Source of the DNA: Micrasema longulum
Lineage: Eukaryota; Arthropoda; Insecta; Trichoptera; Brachycentridae
Assembly: GCA_022494885.1 (NCBI GenBank)
Contig: JAGVSM010001245.1
Location: 38,753 to 102,752, forward strand
Direction: 5' to 3'
Length of the DNA: 64,000 nucleotides
Shown: piece after piece, positions 30,233 through 42,344 of the stretch
How positions within the stretch are numbered: the first letter of the stretch is position 1
Layout: the number at the start of each line of letters is the position of its first letter
The notes under the pieces: model-generated
Seen by the model: the letters and a program-made list of their open reading frames with translations, nothing else
What the model was told of the DNA's origin: nothing
Database searches by the model: none
Translations under genes and position numbers: made by a program

Positions 30233-30789
30233 ATTGTTGATATGACCGTGCGGAATACTGACTCATCTTTGTTTGATTATATTATACCAGGGCCCGGTGT
30301 ATTTTGTCAAAAATAAACACAACACTGGAAACAGGTGCATCCTAAAATGGATACGCTATCATTCCAGTAGATACTGTCGAATACATTTCTGGGTAATTTC
30401 CTTTATTTAAATATGTCTGCATCGCGATGTTAATCGGATTCTAGAAATATGATGATTATTTCGGGTGGTCCGAACTCAATAAAGCAATTAATTGTAAAAA
30501 TCGATTCAAGGAATCGCATCAGCCGCAAATAAATCGTAATTACAAAATAACTCAATACAAATACGGTTTATTGGTGAGGTTTCAATTTGTACAAGCCAAA
30601 ATTATCAGTCAGATAATGTCAGAATCATACCAATTCGTAATTTCAATGTGTAGTTTTTACAAACTGAACCAAAATAACTCATTCCCTAATTTAAAATGAT
30701 GAAATTTGTGTTTTATCTGCGATATTCTTATTTTTTACTATCATTGTATTATTACTTGTATTTTTTTGTGCATAACAACAGGCCAAAGC

Positions 30790-31008
30790 CCCCATTACCA
30801 TCGAAAGTTAACAGAGTTATCTTCAATAGTCTACAAAGTAAAATCAAAGTTTCTCTACGAAAATGTGTATATTTGTATGAAAAATTTAAATATCACAGTC
30901 GGAAATCTGTAACTGAACGTGTTTGAAAATATATTTCATATGAATATTAATCTTTTCATTTAGAAAACTCAATTTTAAACTGCCCTTTGTAATACGGGCC
31001 CAATATGC
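30790..31008 (-). repeat. MITE family Z-related fragment
   Basis: It shares CTACAAAGTAAAAT, the CTACGAAAATGTGTATATTT box and a terminal ATACGGGCCC with the Z copies at 38275, 46342 and 53163. Confidence 0.45.
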
Positions 31009-31014
31009 CAATTA

Positions 31015-31098
31015 AATAGATAAATTACAGTACATAACACCCAGACTTGGGTGTGTGAGTCAAACGTGTTAACCATCACACCACGAAGGCCGCCAATT
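31015..31098 (-). repeat. tRNA-like SINE head
   Basis: The minus strand reads GGCCTTCGTGGTGTGATGGT, then TTAACACGTTTGACTCACAC, a tRNA-like head with an A box. No family-2 tail follows. Confidence 0.5.
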
Positions 31099-31114
31099 AC
31101 AATGGATAACTTAT

Positions 31115-31260
31115 ATAAATAAATAAATAGTCCAGATCTTGTCTTGATGTCCTTTATGTTTGTCAATGCTTATTTTCTTCTTTTTTAATGTTTTGAACTA
31201 TTCTCACATTGTGATATTAATATCCTATGAATTGTATAATAAGTCCGTAAATAAATATAA
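31115..31260 (+). mobile_element. LINE 3' end (family of 47-51 kb)
   Basis: TAGTCCAGATCTTGTCTTGA and TGTTTGTCAATGCTT, ending AAGTCCGTAAATAAATATAA. It matches the tails at 47385, 49790 (reversed) and 57480. Confidence 0.75.
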
Positions 31261-31569
31261 TGACATTTTGGTTTTGCGTCAAGGGTGTTTTTTCAAGTTT
31301 TCTTTTGTGACATTTCTCATTCGATTTTTCGGATAAAATTAAACTGACTATTTCCAAGAATTATCTAGTCAGTTTTGGAAAAAAAATAATAAAAACAGAG
31401 GTATTTTTTCGAATACGGTTTGGTGTATTTGGTGGACCGGCCTAATTTTTTCAGGAACCAAAAATAGTCGTCATACCTTCTTAAGAGGAAACATGGTCTG
31501 AATTTTCTTTATACAAACGTATTCTCGTATTTCCAGACAACCAACCTCGTATAACCAGCGACGTCGTTC

Positions 31570-31722
31570 AAAGTAGTTCGTCTTTATTAAAAAAAATATT
31601 ATAATTTTTTTCGTACATTTTCGGGAAAATTTTCCGTTCAATTTAATGGTTAAATTTTTACCGCGCGCAAAAAAACATTTATTGTATCCAATTTCCCGTC
31701 GGGCTGAAGTTCCTCATTAGGG
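31570..31722 (+). repeat. Repeat family W, copy 2
   Basis: AGTTCGTCTTTATT..TGTATCCAATTTCCCGTCGG, parallel to 30095-30232. Confidence 0.6.
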
Positions 31723-32269
31723 CGTGACAAGTAAATATTTACTCTCCGGTTTTCCGCGTTTCACCACTATCCGATTCCATAGGTTTTTTTTAAAAAAAAT
31801 AACACATATTGAGAACAACAAAGGAACAAAGTAAGTTTAGCACCTTTATAACTAAATATACAACAACAATATATACGCCTAAAACTTTTTCTTACACAAG
31901 CTGAATAAATATATATAAAAAAACGCTTTTAAGAATAATAAAAAGTAGTGAATCTACTAAGGGAGATAAGGTCATTAACATCACATGCCGTGCAGATGAT
32001 GCTGCCATAGTGATGATGAGAACATACCCATCTCAGTTAGTAAACATCTGGATACCTAAGAAATGTCGTAAAGTACAATGAACACATGATTATTGGAAAC
32101 ATAATTCGGATATACAAAACGCGCGTCAGACCAAATCATGGTGTATACAACAGAGGCGAGGATAGATAGAGAGAAAATAAAAAATACGAAAAACCAAGTA
32201 GAAAAAATAAATAGAAAAACCAAATAACTGCTCAGAACGTCAGAGATGAAAGTACTGAACCAGTACTAC

Positions 32270-32580
32270 GTTATTATGGCAACACCGGCTCCGATGCCGG
32301 CGATGAATTTGGCGCGCGGCACCACACCAGCGGCACGGCACGGCTCGGCCACGAGAGGATTAAGATAGGAAGATTAGTCACCACCCCCCTCGTTATTATA
32401 CTATATTTTGCATCGCAAATCTTTCTGCCTGCGTGACAACATACCCCCCCTCCAACTATCTGGAGACCGAAGTCGGCCGCGGTCGAAGATTTTATAATAA
32501 AATCCACGTTCATATGATGACACGCGAGACCTCCGTTCGCGTATCGAAATGGCGGAAATATGCGCGTATCTATGGCGTGT
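32270..32580. other. GC-rich island, possible promoter or 5' exon
   Basis: It contains GCGCGCGGCACC, CGGCACGGCACGGCTCGGCC and GGCCGCGGTC within otherwise AT-rich DNA. A minus-strand frame of 79 codons is present but lacks a clear donor or family resemblance. It lies upstream of the LIM gene in the correct direction to be its promoter, but this is only position and composition. Confidence 0.3.
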
Positions 32581-32879
32581 AGGATGATCGAGAGTATTTT
32601 AGGATGCTTTGAAAATCATTTTCTAAGATAAGCATACGTACTCTTGATCTCCGAGGACGTCAAGTAAATTCTACAGTATTGGCTCATACTTACTAATAGA
32701 CGCGTTAATATTCGTATCATTCATTCGTGCACATCGATAGGGACGAGGTTGTCAATTGTTTTAAAGTTCGGGATTAGCATTTAGCAAAAATTTACAAATT
32801 TGCTTTCCTTCCATACTTTTACTTTTATTTGCTTTTTATATATCTTGATATTTTTATGTTTTTTCATTATGTATTTTTG

Positions 32880-33390
32880 TATTATTTAATTTAGTACGTA
32901 CTATTATTTGGCATATGATTTATTGCTCCTATTTCTTATATTTCTTATTATAGTATTGAGTGAGTTTCTAGAAAACATATCTCAATTATCATTTCAATTA
33001 TGTTTATATAAATATATTCTTTTTCTGTTGATTTCAATGATACTCTTATTTTGTTATTTTTTTAATACTACTATATTTTACTATTATTTTGTTGATTTTA
33101 ATGATACCATTATTTTGTATATTTGATTATGTTTGATTCTTAATTTGTATAATTTATATTTTAAAAATTATTTCTGATTATCTTTTGTGCATTGTATTCT
33201 TTGGAATTTTATTATTTATACCTTTTTTTTTAGATTGATATTCTATTGCATCACATGTCATTTTATTGTTATTTATTATGGCTTGATACGGGCATAGCCT
33301 AAAAAGCCTTAATAAGTTGATAAATATTTAAACTAGTGTAATTTTGAGTGAATAAATAAATAAAATAAAATAAAATAAATAAATTCCTAC
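32880..33390 (+). mobile_element. LINE 3' region
   Basis: ATGGCTTGATACGGGCATAG and CCTAAAAAGCCTTAATAAGT, ending in TAAAATAAAA units near 33385. Reverse relatives lie at 43260-43390 and 43490-43900. Confidence 0.65.
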
Positions 33391-33395
33391 TACCA

Positions 33396-33971
33396 GTAGC
33401 TCAATCACAAATAACTATCGATGTGCTAATAAGCGACGTGATAACAATTTCTCACCGTGGTTGTTTATCGTATTCGCGATCACAATGGAACATACGTGAA
33501 CACCTAATATTTAATGTCAAAATATTTACGTTTCGCAACGTATAATCCTGCTGCGCAACCACATATTTGAATTTCACCGGTGTAAATATGGAAAATATTC
33601 CAAAACTGCTATTTTCATTTATTTATTTATTATTTATTACGCTATTTATTGCATTTAGCCAGCAGTTGGCAAGCCAAATGTCAAGAAAAGCAGTCGCCAT
33701 AGTAATTGTAAATTAATTTTATTTTTTTTGTATTAGATACTCCTTACTATTTTGCAAATGCAATATACTGTATTATTTTTATAGTAAACGCCGAACTGTA
33801 TTTATTTACGAGGAAAACAAAAAACAAACCGACACGAGCGTTGACTTAGAGATTACATACGCGTTGACTTATGACTGCGATAACTTAAGCATGTTCATTA
33901 TTATTCATTGTGATCGCTCAAATGCTTAGCTTGTTTTAAAGTGCGTCGATAGTTATTTGTGATTGGGCTAC
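33396..33971 (+). mobile_element. MITE family Y, complete copy 1
   Basis: Inverted ends GTAGCTCAATCACAAATAAC and, on the right, GTTATTTGTGATTGGGCTAC; 576 bp. Internal marks GCAAGCCAAATGTCAAGAAA and CGTTGACTTATGACTGCGAT are shared with the copies at 40274 and 59408. The CAGTAG-type end is hAT-like, but no 8-bp target duplication is visible. Confidence 0.85.
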
Positions 33972-34029
33972 AGGAGCTCAATCACAATGCCCGCACTTAC
34001 CGTAATTACCTACGTGTTAAAAATTACTG

Positions 34030-34325
34030 ATGGAGAAGTTTAACTAATTACAACAGGGACAGAGAACATTTTGGAGAAGGGAATATGCAAGTCTAAGTAT
34101 TTACAGGGTTTATGACCTGTCATTGGCTGGTTTGAGAGGCTACTTTACACGCCGTGTAACATTTTACCTATGTTTGAACATCCATAGTTATTCGATTCTT
34201 CCAGCTGTTGATTTTAGTGAAGTTAAAGAGCTGAAACCTTTATTGCTGTAAAAAGATTAATCTGATCGAATTATTTCACATACTAGGCAACACCTGAAAA
34301 TTATTTTCTATTTTTTATACTTTTT
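34030..34325 (-). mobile_element. Repeat family X, reverse copy
   Basis: TTACAGGGTTTATGACCTGT and CATTGGCTGGTTTGAG are the inverse of the X core; it ends TAGGCAACACCTGAAAA. It is followed at once by a forward X copy, making an inverted pair. Confidence 0.8.
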
Positions 34326-34364
34326 GGACCAGGTGGACAATGTTTTGAGTTTGTCCAATTTGGA

Positions 34365-34605
34365 CAAATTTGTCCGAATGAGTGAAATAATTTAATCGCA
34401 CGAATCTCACCCGTAACAATAAAGGTTTCAGCTCTTTAACTTCACAAACTTCAACAGATGGAAGAACCGAAGAAATATAGATGTTTAAATATAGGCACAA
34501 TAGTGAATGTTATACAGTGTGTAAAGTGGCCACTTAAACCTTATATATTACCTTTTCTAAAATATTCTTCATTTCTGTTGTAATATCTAATATTTTATAG
34601 ACTGG
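34365..34605 (+). mobile_element. Repeat family X, forward copy
   Basis: ATCTCACCCGTAACAATAAA, then GAATGTTATACAGTGTGTAA and CATTTCTGTTGTAATA. The middle AGCCAATGACAGG part is deleted. Confidence 0.75.
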
Positions 34606-35600
34606 GAAATTGTTGAACTGTATATTTTCTAAAAGTACTTATTTTAAATGTATGTTTAGAAAATAATAGGTATTTGAATATTATTATGATTTTGTTTAAT
34701 ATTAAATTCTTCTCTGCTTATGGTTGCGGAGAAAATTTGGCAAGGTTAACTTGAAAACAGAACATAATATAGTAATATTTGTTTCACATTTTCCTGACGT
34801 CAAAGCGATCTTAATGTATAAATGTATAATTAAATGTGTAGTTTCAACGTTATTGTTTTCAAATTTAAATGTATTTTGTAAGTTAAATATTTATAAAATA
34901 TATACGTATAAAGTACTTTGCAGGAACCACTTGGGCATAAATAAGAGATACGAAAAAATTTATGTTGTGAATTTATTTAAGTTTTATCGTTTTTACGCAA
35001 GGTTTACGCCAAATCAATAAAAGTTATTTCCGAGATTACGCTTCTAGAAAATTCGTAAAATGACTGTTTCATTGTTTTATTATATAGCGTGTATTAAATA
35101 CTTAAAACTGTCATAAAAATTCAAAGGATTTAAAACCGAGCTTTAAATTATGAGTTTCTTGTAAAATAATAATAAAAAAAATGCTTTTGACGTTTCTGAA
35201 ATATAATAATCTTAATCTCAGAGATCTTTAATTATTTCGATGATCTTGATAATTAAAAATTGTTTTTTATTTTATTTTATTGTAAGATGTGTAATCAAAT
35301 ATACAGAAAATTAATGATATACTCGAATTAACTCCCATTTTTACCGAATTTATGTTTGAATTACTGGTGGTAGTAGCTGGCATTAAAGTTTCCTGTGTTA
35401 AGTCAAGACCTTGTTTGTTTTATTTAATTTTTCATTGGGCGATACAAAAATAATAAAAATCGATAATAGATAAAAAAAATCTACGATCTAGTAAATTTTT
35501 AAAATACAATCCAGTTAAAATTTACCTGTTAATAATTATAACATAGTACGTTTTTAAAAAAATATATTTACTGGAATTTTTTCTTGTTTTTTTAATAAGA
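34606..35600. other. intergenic, nothing recognised
   Basis: AT-rich. The 98-codon frame at 34724-35020 is Lys/Phe/Tyr-rich as expected of random AT-rich sequence. Confidence 0.45.
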
Positions 35601-35609
35601 AATATTTTG

Positions 35610-35768
35610 GTTCTTATGTTTTGCCAAAATTTTTCAATTTTGAAGAGCATTTTCAACGAGTTAACTCACTATTAAAAAGTGGGAATCAAGTTGTGGTAGA
35701 GCGAGGTGCCAACCTCGGACATTTCCGTGAATCCACAACATTAGCCACAGGACCACAAGCCGTTTAAA
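35610..35768 (-). mobile_element. tRNA-derived SINE, family 1
   Basis: The minus strand has the head GGTCCTGTGGCTAATGTTGT, the body TTGATTCCCACTTTTTAATA and the TTGAAAATGCTCTTCAAAAT end. Confidence 0.78.
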
Positions 35769-35929
35769 ATTCGAAGTGGAATGTCCCTTTTCAAAAGCGC
35801 ACGAGTTTTTCTTCATGGCGAGGTACCGAATTGAAGTATTATGAGTAAATGTATTTGATTTTTATCAAAAATTATTTATCGGTATTGGTTACGCCACATT
35901 GAATCTATGTGCACACATATATCACATTT

Positions 35930-36360
35930 GCCAGGATGAGGCGTTCGGATTTGTTTACTACCTACGGGACCCTGGTTAAGATGTTGCATTTTTCCTACCG
36001 TGGGTACCTATATTGTTGCGGCGCCAGATCAACAACTGTACTGACCGTGTGTACATGTGATTTCTAGTTTTCTCCCCGCGATCGCAAATATATATTATGC
36101 CATCAATAAGCATTCAATCTACTGTGTGTGTAAGTCGTCAAGTGCCCCTCCTTCCTGACATCAAGATCGGATCTGATCCTGACTGCCGCGACCGAAGTAC
36201 CAGCAATAAAGGTGCCAGAGCCCAGAATAAAGTGGGAATTGCAATCATTGTAATTAGGGTTCTGTAGCAAAGTGAACATAGGATAACGCATCCCGCGAAT
36301 CAGCAATTTTCGAGCGCGCATCTGCCAATGGGCAAGTGGCGCGATCAGGTATATTGATGT
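35930..36360. other. Atypical GC-richer segment, unknown
   Basis: It contains TTGCGGCGCCAGATCAACAA, CCCCGCGATCGCAAATATAT and AGTCGTCAAGTGCCCCTCCT, unlike the surrounding AT-rich DNA. The composition would suit an LTR or other element remnant, but I cannot find both ends. Confidence 0.3.
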
Positions 36361-36734
36361 ATTTTATTTTCGATCTTGAAATACGGCTTGCATAAACATA
36401 TTCTTATGTATGGAATATCATTTTATATATTTAATTTATAAATTGTTTAACACATAACATGTCTTAACCTTAAGTTTGAATTTGTTTTTTTTCTTATATC
36501 ATAAAAAAAATGCTACGGTAACAAACATTATATATGAATGAATTAATTTTGTGACTGCGCCTTTTTCTCTAAATGGGAGTCTGATTTTTAGCCTTTCTCT
36601 GATATTATGATCATGTTCAAGATGACTGATATGTTTTACCCTTAATTCTGCGGTTAAACAATAAAATAAAACACAACTATATTTAAAGTATTTGCTTTCT
36701 TGTGATGTACTCGATGATTTCAATTTTAAACTAG

Positions 36735-36815
36735 TTTGGTATGGCGGAGCAGGGTTCAAATCACGGACCCCTGACCCCTGCGTCCGTGACACTATCCCAG
36801 GCCGCACCCACAATC
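36735..36815 (-). repeat. Divergent tRNA-like SINE head
   Basis: CAGGGTTCAAATCACGGACC..CGTCCGTGACACTATCCCAG is the inverse of a family-1-like head with a B box. Confidence 0.45.
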
Positions 36816-37840
36816 CAATCCTATGTCCATATTATAATAAAACCATATCTTATTTGCTAATAAAAGAGATTCATTGTATCAGTATTATCTATTCGTCCCA
36901 AGTCCCAACTCATGGCTCAACACAGGACTTAAAGCCCCATGACAAGTGAGCACATAGCTTCGTAAATAAATGAATCATTTTTAAATCAGTAAATTGTGAT
37001 ACTTACCACAAAATTTGTAAATTACTGTACTTCTTTTTAAAAACCAAGATTTAAGTTTTTTATGTAATAACTTTCCCGTTCAATTCATTAACTTCAAACC
37101 ATTAGAACAAGTTTTACTTTAATTTAATACCTTGGGTTTATATTAACACCAATGTCCCTCAATTTCGTCCACATTTCAAGAGACATAATCTGCCGGTCAA
37201 AACGTAGTTGTATTTGAGTTATATAAAACTTTTGAGTATATTTTTTTAATCAGAAATAAGAATAAGATAATTTTTATCTAATGTTCATTTACTTTATTGT
37301 TTAATCTCCTGATTCTGAAAGAACGCCATTTTAAAATGGTGAAATCGTACGATTTGGTGTGGTGCTTTAAAAACAAATATTTTACTGGTTGAAAAAATAC
37401 AAAAATTAATCACAAAAGTTATTTTAAAAAAACCATCTACCTTTCACACTGTTAAATTATTTTAAAATTTAAGGTTTTAGATATAAAATTGCTATATAAA
37501 AAGAATTGTTTGCTTCAAATACATAAAGATAAAATAAATAGTAGTATTTCTAGGTCATAAAACGTAAATACGCGACCTAGAACAGGTAGTAATATCTTAA
37601 TTCCTAAATTAAAAACAACTATTGCACCACATCATTATACTTACAGGGGAATATTTTTCTTTAATAAAATGAACAAAGATAATAAAAAGTACAGTCAGGA
37701 ATTCAATATATTTAAGAAAGAAGTGAAAAGTTACATCTATAATTCTTCTTTATGTAACACTGATTAAAAAGATAGTTTTTTATTTTTTTGTAATTTATAA
37801 ATGTTATCCTAAAAATATTATTAATTAAAATAAAATAAAC
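36816..37840. other. intergenic, nothing recognised
   Basis: AT-rich, without supported features. Confidence 0.45.
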
Positions 37841-37847
37841 TATTGAA

Positions 37848-38092
37848 AAGCTAGGGTTTCCTAGGACAGCGGTGCCCGTATTTTAACGGCCGTAGTGAAC
37901 GGTGATGCAGTTGACAGCCATCGTAAAGGTGATTAGAGAGTGGTTTCCTAGGAAAACGGTGTTAAATGGTGTTGATAACACCGTTTTCCTAGAAAACCAC
38001 ACTCTAGTCACCTTTACGATGGCTGTCAACTGCATCACCGTTCACTACGGCCGTTAAAATACGGGCACCGCTGTCCTAGGAAACCCTAGCTT
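37848..38092. repeat. Near-perfect 245-bp palindrome
   Basis: The arms (37848-37964 and 37976-38092) are about 117 bp with three mismatches, around a loop of about 11 bases (AATGGTGTTGA). The ends are AAGCTAGGGTTTCCTAGGAC and its inverse. Each arm also holds the phrase GGTTTCCTAGGA twice, near both ends of the arm, so the structure has nested repeats. The sequence is GC-richer than its surroundings. Confidence 0.95.
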
Positions 38093-38274
38093 AAGACGTC
38101 ACTCCCCATTATGTACACAAGAATTGTTTATTTCTTTTACGTAATGGGAAACGTTAATGTAAATATATGTATTTGATTCATGTAAAAAATTGTATTCAGT
38201 TGTAATATTGTATTTTATTTGTTTTTAATAAAAATTCCTTACTTTTTATCATAATTTAGCCTTAGCGATTATAA

Positions 38275-38530
38275 ATTAGGATTTCGGGGTACGTTTTCTT
38301 ATGGGAATTTAAAATTTATGTTCAATTTTGTCTACAAAGTAAAATTAAGTTTTCTGTACGAAAAATAGAATATGTTTTCAATTTTTTAAACATGTTCATT
38401 TACCGGTAACTGGACGAAGATACTTTGAATTTACATACAAATGTACACACTTTCGTACATAAATATCGATATTAGTTAATACCGTCTCAGTATATACCGA
38501 TGAAGATAGCCGTTCATAATCGCGGCCCTG
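38275..38530 (-). mobile_element. MITE family Z, reverse copy
   Basis: CTACAAAGTAAAATTAAGTT, CACTTTCGTACATAAATATC and the end CATAATCGCGGCCCTG. Same order and spacing as 53395-53640. Confidence 0.75.
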
Positions 38531-38656
38531 ATAAGTAATGTTTCATCGTTATAAAATTAAAATGAACTTCTAACAATTATTATGGCAAATTTGAATGATT
38601 TTGTATATTTTTTTCCCTAAATTTTTCGCAGGTTTTAACTCAACATAAATAGCTTT

Positions 38657-38732
38657 GTCGGCCTCGCGGTGTAATGGTCAGCGCGTTTGCCTACCATGCA
38701 AGAGGTCTCGGGTTCGATTCCCGAGATGGTTG
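38657..38732 (+). mobile_element. tRNA-like head of SINE family 2
   Basis: GGCCTCGCGGTGTAATGGTC..TACCATGCAAGAGGTC and a perfect B box GGTTCGATTCC. The first seven bases do not pair with the last seven (GATGGTT), so this is a SINE head, not a tRNA gene. Confidence 0.75.
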
Positions 38733-38945
38733 ATAAGGCAGTGAAAATTATAATAAGCTTCCCAAAAAACTTAAGAAATAAATTGTATAAAAATAATAAC
38801 AGGAGTGTTGAAAGTGTTTTTAATAAAAAAATGTTTCCATACTATGAACGAATATTTAGAAAATACAATTTAATAAATTGAAATGTATTAAATATAATTG
38901 ATGTAAGCAATAGACACCATACATAACCTTAAATAATGTTTTAAC

Positions 38946-39356
38946 TATATTATGTATCTTTTTTGGGTGATACCGTGGATGTTGGATTTGATCCGACGTT
39001 TCGGCTACCATTGCAGGAGCCATCTTCAGGGAAAACTGTGTGTTTTATAGAGAAATGTATGTGTTTAAGTACTAGTAATTTGTACCGTGTCACAGTCAGC
39101 AGTAGGCACATTTCTTGTTTTGTAGGAAAGAATAATTATGTTTATGTACTAGTAATTTGTACTGTGTCGCAGCCGGCAGTAGGCACAATTACTAGTACTT
39201 AAACACATACATTTCTCTATAAAACACACAGTTTTCCCTGAAGATGGCTCCTGCAATGGTAGCCGAAACGTCGGATCAAATCCAACATCCACGGTATCAC
39301 CCAAAAAAGATACATAATATTGATAACAGTGACCGTGAAAACCTTCGCACCTATTT
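38946..39356. mobile_element. Fold-back element with hammerhead-like core, copy 2
   Basis: The arms, 38946-39073 and 39187-39321, are nearly identical inverses. Both carry CTGAAGATGGCTCC, a loop and GGTAGCCGAAAC (38998-39029 reversed and 39238-39269 forward). The right side extends with AACAGTGACCGTGAAAACCT, as in copy 1. AATGTTTTAACT lies at both borders (38933-38945 and 39357-39368), a likely target duplication of about 12 bp. Variable-length duplications and hammerhead cores are known from Penelope-like elements; no polymerase is left here. Confidence 0.75.
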
Positions 39357-39599
39357 AATGTTTTAACTGTTTGTGTTTTTTTAAACATGTTTATATATAT
39401 ATTGTTTAAATAAGTATATATATAAAACAATTTTTTTATTATTATTGTGTTTTTTATTTGTTTTTGGTCAGACTGTTAGAAATTGCTTGTGGCAATAAGT
39501 CCGCCATTTAACCACGTACCTATACCTTTGTTTTATTTTGTACATATCACATTGTTTATTATGGTTAATAATGATTTATTATTATTTTTATTTATTTCC

Positions 39600-39755
39600 A
39601 AGGGTGTTTTTGCACTAGAATATTTCGTAATCCCTGGACAGATACCTAAAGCGTAAGACTAATCATCTTACATGTAACAAAATGATCAAGGTACGCTGCG
39701 ATTGTTATACCAATCCAAGACCCTATGCACCATTAGGTGCGGAAAGGGAATTATG
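39600..39755 (+). mobile_element. SINE family 2, 3' part
   Basis: ATCCCTGGACAGATACCTAA, AGCGTAAGACTAATCATCTT and CACCATTAGGTGCGGAAAGG, then an ATGATAATAATAAATAG tail. Confidence 0.8.
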
Positions 39756-40159
39756 ATAATAATAAATAGCTTTATATCAATAATGTTTTGTATAAACAGT
39801 AGCAATTATAAATAATGTTTGTATTCGTAAATAACGAAGCGATAAAGTAATAATTCACGCTTTTCTTTATGAAGCAGTAAAATTTGTAAACATCTATGAT
39901 TCGCGTAATGATTTCGAATGCCCACAAGTTATGGTGGGCGCTGCGGATAAATAATTCGCACTGCCCATTTTCTATTCCGGTCCACTTAGATAATTTAGCA
40001 AAGCCAGCCAAATGCCACTGAAAATTAAAATATAATGTGAATTTAATTATTCCGATTTAAGATTCCCTTGTAGCGATGATTTATGTATATGTAATTAGGA
40101 TTTGTAATATACGCGAAGGCGAAATGATGCGTTTACTGCCCTAGTCCGGGGACTATGAA

Positions 40160-40245
40160 ATATTGCAGTGAAAAACAACGTTTTATTATTGAATCAATGA
40201 TAGGCAAACGCGCTAACCTGTACACCACGAGGCGGGCTAATTTTT
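40160..40245 (-). repeat. SINE family 2 head fragment
   Basis: GGCAAACGCGCTAACCTGTA and CACCACGAGGCGGG are the inverse of a family-2 tRNA-like head. Confidence 0.55.
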
Positions 40246-40273
40246 TCTCTATTTATTTTCACGATTTTTACCA

Positions 40274-40756
40274 GTAGTTAAATCACAAATAACTATCGAC
40301 GTGCTAATAAGCGACGTGATAACGATTTCTCATCATGGTTGTTTATCGTATTCGCTGTCACAATGGAACATCCGTGAACACCTAATATTAAATGTCAAAA
40401 TATTAACGTTTCGCGACGTATAATCCTGCTGCGCAATCACATATTTGAATATCACCGGTGTAAATATGGAAAATATTCCAAAACTGCTATTTTTAATTAT
40501 TTATCACGCTATTTATTGCATTTAGCTGGCGGTTGGTAATTGTTTGTAATTTAATTTTCACTTTTTTGTATTAGATACTCCTTACTGTTTTGCAAATGCA
40601 ATATATTGTATTATTTATTATGGTAAACGCGGATTTTTCGCCAACGAACTGTATTTATTTACGGGGAAAATAAAAAACAAACTGACACGAGCGTTGACGT
40701 AGAGATTACACACGCGTTAACTTATGACTGCGATAACTTAAGCATGTTCATTTTGT
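40274..40756 (+). mobile_element. MITE family Y, copy 2, right end missing
   Basis: It starts GTAGTTAAATCACAAATAAC and follows copy 1 to AAGCATGTTCATT, where it stops. About 90 bp of the right end is lost. Confidence 0.82.
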
Positions 40757-41550
40757 TTTGTATTTAAAAAAAAAAAAAAATATGTTTACATACTCATCTT
40801 CTTTTTTATACCAACTTAGCTTCTAAACACTGTTCTATCTTTTATTGCTTGATTTTTTCAATTTTATGTTGTTTATATACTCATGTTTTAAATAACTTCG
40901 ATGTATGTATGGGCGTGAAAAATTAATAAAATAAAAAATAAAATAAAAATAATTAAAGTATGAAAACTGAACAAATATCTATAATTGTTCATATTACTGA
41001 CTGCACCACGATAAAGGAAAAACAGTACACAGACAGTTCAGGGAACTGAGAAATAAAACATTAAAAAATCTTTATAAATGGTGTTATTTTATGTCAACTT
41101 TGTTGGGATTTTTTTGTAAATTTTAACATTTACAACATTTCACAAATTGTGTGGTAATTACTACAACCAAGTAGCTTCAAAATCAGCATCTTCGAGTTAC
41201 GCAATAAAATCAAATATTAGTATTTTTCTCCACGAATGATACTAAGTGAACAGGTAAGTCGTGATTAAAAAAAACACAGAACAGGCCCAAAAAGCGACTT
41301 TTTAAACTGGGTCTGTAAGTACCCACATTGCCACTCGTGTTCTTTTTTGGACCATCGGGATTTGCGTGCTGAAATTATATTTTGACAATTTGAAATTTAA
41401 AGAATGAAATATCACATACGAACACCGATAAAATTATATGTAATAAATTTAGAACAAATATTTGTATTTTCAAAATCAATGTGGATACAGTGGAGAAATG
41501 TTTTAATACATCAATTTGATTAGGATTTTTTTTTAATATGTCACTTAAAA
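40757..41550. other. intergenic, nothing recognised
   Basis: AT-rich with an A-run at 40770-40781. The short TAAAATAAAAAATAAAATAA stretch near 40925 looks like a LINE tail. Confidence 0.4.
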
Positions 41551-41551
41551 A

Positions 41552-41760
41552 ACGCGACATGTTTGGCCTTGATAGTTGTGACGTCAAGATTCATGACATT
41601 GTTCTAAACAAATTTCAATGGTCAGGAACAAAAAAACATGAATCGTGACGTATTGGAGGCGTGGCCAATGGAATGACCGTTTTTGCGGGAAATCAAAATT
41701 ACAAATTTAAAAATATTTTTTATGCTACTAATAATTAGAGAAATGATATTTTTTTACTGG
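41552..41760 (+). repeat. Repeat family R14, copy 2
   Basis: CGACATGTTTGGCCTTGATA, GACGTCAAGATTCATGACAT and GAATCGTGACGTATTGG match 14520-14720 in order. Confidence 0.65.
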
Positions 41761-42344
41761 TCAGTATTTCATAGACCTTGATATATTATATTGGAAGATA
41801 GATGACAGGTTTGTCAAAACCATTAATCATATTTTAGAAATTGGATTGCAAACAGAACGACCAGCTCGTATAAAAAAATCTGAACTTGGAGATTGTCCTT
41901 TTTCTTTTGCGGAGCAAAACAAAGATATAATTATATACTGTTTGTTGCTGAAAATATTTGTAAAGGGTGATTGATACCCGCTACAACCACCAAAGGACTC
42001 TAGTACTAGTGACGTCATAAAACAATCCTTTTCTTAACAATATTTTTAAGAATTAACGGCTAGTGAATATTAGGAACAAATATAATATTCATAAACGAGA
42101 TTACAACCCTGTTTTTTCACTCACTTAAACATGTCGTACACCCTGTAAATGCCTTTATTATTATTATTATTATGGATAACTTCTATAGCGCCATTTTCGT
42201 AATAAAATACCTCAAGGGAGCTTTACATAGTGATTCTATTGTTAAATGAATTTAATTGAAGCTTTTAAATTTGTAATTTAATTAAAACAATTTATTTTGT
42301 TGTTACATGCTACGGATTCATTCAAATGATTTAGAGAACAAGTG

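Noticed and set aside
32274..32513. 79-codon minus-strand frame in the GC-rich island
   Set aside because: GC-rich DNA is open by chance, there is no donor at a sensible place, and the residues match no family that I know.
36103..36321. 72-codon minus-strand frame beginning MRARKLLIRGMR
   Set aside because: No splice or family support; probably part of an unidentified element.
38657..38732. tRNA gene with a perfect B box
   Set aside because: The acceptor-stem sides do not pair and the same head occurs in several SINE copies, so it is a SINE head.
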